DNA from: Pseudoips prasinana
Lineage: Eukaryota; Arthropoda; Insecta; Lepidoptera; Nolidae
Direction: 5' to 3'
DNA length: 64,000 nt
Assembly (NCBI GenBank): GCA_951640165.1
Contig: OX621266.1
Span: 7,936,001 to 8,000,000, forward strand
Both the position numbers and the translations under genes were made by a program. Below the pieces are notes generated by a model that was given only the letters and a program-made list of their open reading frames with translations, searched no databases and was not told the origin of the DNA. This document shows, piece after piece, positions 62,836 to 64,000 of the stretch. The first letter of the stretch is position 1. Each line of letters opens with the position of its first letter.

Positions 62836-64000
62836 ATGAAGAAAAACGGGAACTCGCCAGGCCCCGCACAGGGTCGGACGAGCGACGCCAACACCTCCAG
62901 AGAACCCAGAGCGACGGCGAAGCCTGGGCCCTCACCGCCGGGAACCGGAACGCGCACGTTCGTCCGTTCCCCACCGCGCGACCCGCGTATCCCCCCTTCC
63001 GCGAGAGGGTGGAAACCGTCCGCGCCCGTAACCGCTCCCCAGCCGCCTGGGTCGAGTGCCACCACGCGCGCGCCTCCTCTGGTTAGCCCAGAGTCGAGTG
63101 CCGCCCGATCTTCGTCGCGCGCGCCTCCTCTGGTCCGACCGGAGTCGAGTGCCGCCCGTACCGCGCCTACCCGGGAAGCGATAACCATTGCCCCCCGCGA
63201 CACCGCCACCTCACGCAGTAAGGGAAGAAGCGGCACCGTCCGCCATCAACCTGCACCGACGCCGCCCACGCCCCGAGCGTCAGCTACTCGCGCCGTTGTA
63301 CCGTTAGGCACGCACGCGTCAGCAGCCCGACCATTCGTGGCCACCCAGCCGCCGCCTATCCGCCCGCGCGTCCCAGAACAGACGCCAACGGACAAGGCCA
63401 AAACCCAAGATACCCTCCAAAAGGGAAAGAAAAACATAGACGTACCCTCGAGGACGCCTACCCCCGTGGATCGGCGCCCGATCGACACCGCACGCGGCAT
63501 CGACGTCGCCGATTTCTACGAAACCACAGACATCCAGGAGGGGGGGGAAGAACATCGCTTCACCCCCTCAGCCCTCCCACCGATGGATTCCCGTCCGTCT
63601 ACCCCCCTCAACACTCCGTACTCCGACAGGATATCGGCCTCCGCCGAATCCCTGCCGGACTCGCAGCTGTGTGGGCTGGAAGAGGACTACCCAGACTCCG
63701 ACTCTGAGTTCGACGAAGCAGAGGCGCTAGCCGAGGCATTCGCCGAAATAATTGAGATGGAGCTAGACCCCCCCACAGGCGGGGACAAGAGAGAACGAAG
63801 CTCAGAGGATGAGGACGACCCTGCCAAACGGCCGCGAGTTGCCCCACCCCCACCGACACCCTCAACCTCCTATGCTGCGGCCGCAGCAAGGAAGCCAACC
63901 CAACCCGACAGGGAACCAGTTCACGTCACCGATAAGGACAAGAACAAAAAGCCAAAGGCCCAGCTACCCACCGCTGGACAAAAAACCAAGAAGGTAAAGT
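62836..64000 (+). CDS. ORF1-like protein of family D, partial (open at window end)
   Basis: 388 codons without a stop from ATG 62836 to the window end. The N-terminal half is rich in Pro, Arg, Ser and Thr and holds a near-perfect 17-residue repeat (period 51 bp near 63071 and 63122). A strongly acidic stretch (near 63675-63775, many D and E) and a basic AKRPRV segment like a nuclear localisation signal follow. Next come a Pro/Ser run, an Ala run and a Lys-rich end. Such disordered N termini precede PRE_C2HC and zinc-knuckle domains in Jockey-type ORF1, which would lie beyond 64000. No knuckle is visible here, so the product is inferred. Confidence 0.6.
   Translation, partial: MKKNGNSPGPAQGRTSDANTSREPRATAKPGPSPPGTGTRTFVRSPPRDPRIPPSARGWKPSAPVTAPQPPGSSATTRAPPLVSPESSAARSSSRAPPLVRPESSAARTAPTREAITIAPRDTATSRSKGRSGTVRHQPAPTPPTPRASATRAVVPLGTHASAARPFVATQPPPIRPRVPEQTPTDKAKTQDTLQKGKKNIDVPSRTPTPVDRRPIDTARGIDVADFYETTDIQEGGEEHRFTPSALPPMDSRPSTPLNTPYSDRISASAESLPDSQLCGLEEDYPDSDSEFDEAEALAEAFAEIIEMELDPPTGGDKRERSSEDEDDPAKRPRVAPPPPTPSTSYAAAAARKPTQPDREPVHVTDKDKNKKPKAQLPTAGQKTKKVK

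Larger units (their letters stand above)
62627..64000 (+). mobile_element. Non-LTR retrotransposon family D, 5' part, same target site
   Basis: GC-rich sequence begins right after CCCATACATTCGG, in the same position as the Jockey-like copies, but is unrelated to them. A 209-bp leader is followed by a long ORF1-type frame that runs off the window. Assignment as a non-LTR element rests on target site, composition and the Gag-like character of the protein; the RT part is not in the window. Confidence 0.6.

Overview
The window is insect-type repeat-rich nuclear DNA with no recognisable single-copy host gene. An insect, most likely a lepidopteran, is suggested by four things: TTAGG-type telomeric repeat remnants, three families of R1-clade telomere-type non-LTR retrotransposons (SART-like), a BEL/Pao LTR element carrying an envelope-like gene, and a piggyBac element flanked by TTAA. 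Almost every coding region belongs to a mobile element. The setting looks subtelomeric or heterochromatic; a sex-chromosome or unplaced scaffold is also possible.

Layout. 1-2479: 3' part of SART-like family A, copy 1. 2484-8609: full-length family A, copy 2, with intact ORF1 and broken ORF2. 8610-8629: four GGTTA telomeric units. 8630-23909: 5'-truncated SART-like family B, split by an 11.7-kb non-coding LTR element (11215-22938) that has unusually long, apparently identical 4560-bp LTRs and a 4-bp target duplication. 23910-26688: family C, truncated at both ends. 26689-27262: 3' tail of another non-LTR element. 27263-35886: BEL/Pao element on the minus strand with gag-pol, integrase and an F/env-like glycoprotein. 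35887-43195: an unclassified AT-rich repeat block with perfect 38-bp hairpins and a roughly 2-kb period. An intact-looking piggyBac (39786-42323, one intron) and a minus-strand non-LTR tail (37853-38466) are inserted in that block. 43196-62626: a tandem satellite with an 889-890-bp unit, interrupted by three Jockey-clade-like non-LTR copies. 62627-64000: the start of a fourth element, of a different family, whose ORF1 is still open at the window end.

Two stretches stand out. The first is the giant-LTR, coding-free (LARD-like) element at 11215-22938. The second is the satellite at 43-64 kb. Four insertions from at least two families lie in it; three enter directly after CCCATACATTCGG and the fourth can be read the same way. 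The three complete insertions resume with the same motif after their poly(A). The entry point lies about 34 bp downstream of a TATATATATA box in each unit. This looks like site-specific retrotransposition into a promoter-like position of a satellite.

The elements work as autonomous units. ORF1 proteins (coiled coil and zinc knuckles) bind RNA, ORF2 proteins (endonuclease and reverse transcriptase) perform target-primed reverse transcription, and the ORF1/ORF2 junctions show overlapping stop-start codons (TAATG) in two unrelated families. Jockey-like copy 2 (52717-58582) and piggyBac look intact; the other elements are broken, truncated, non-coding or run off the window.
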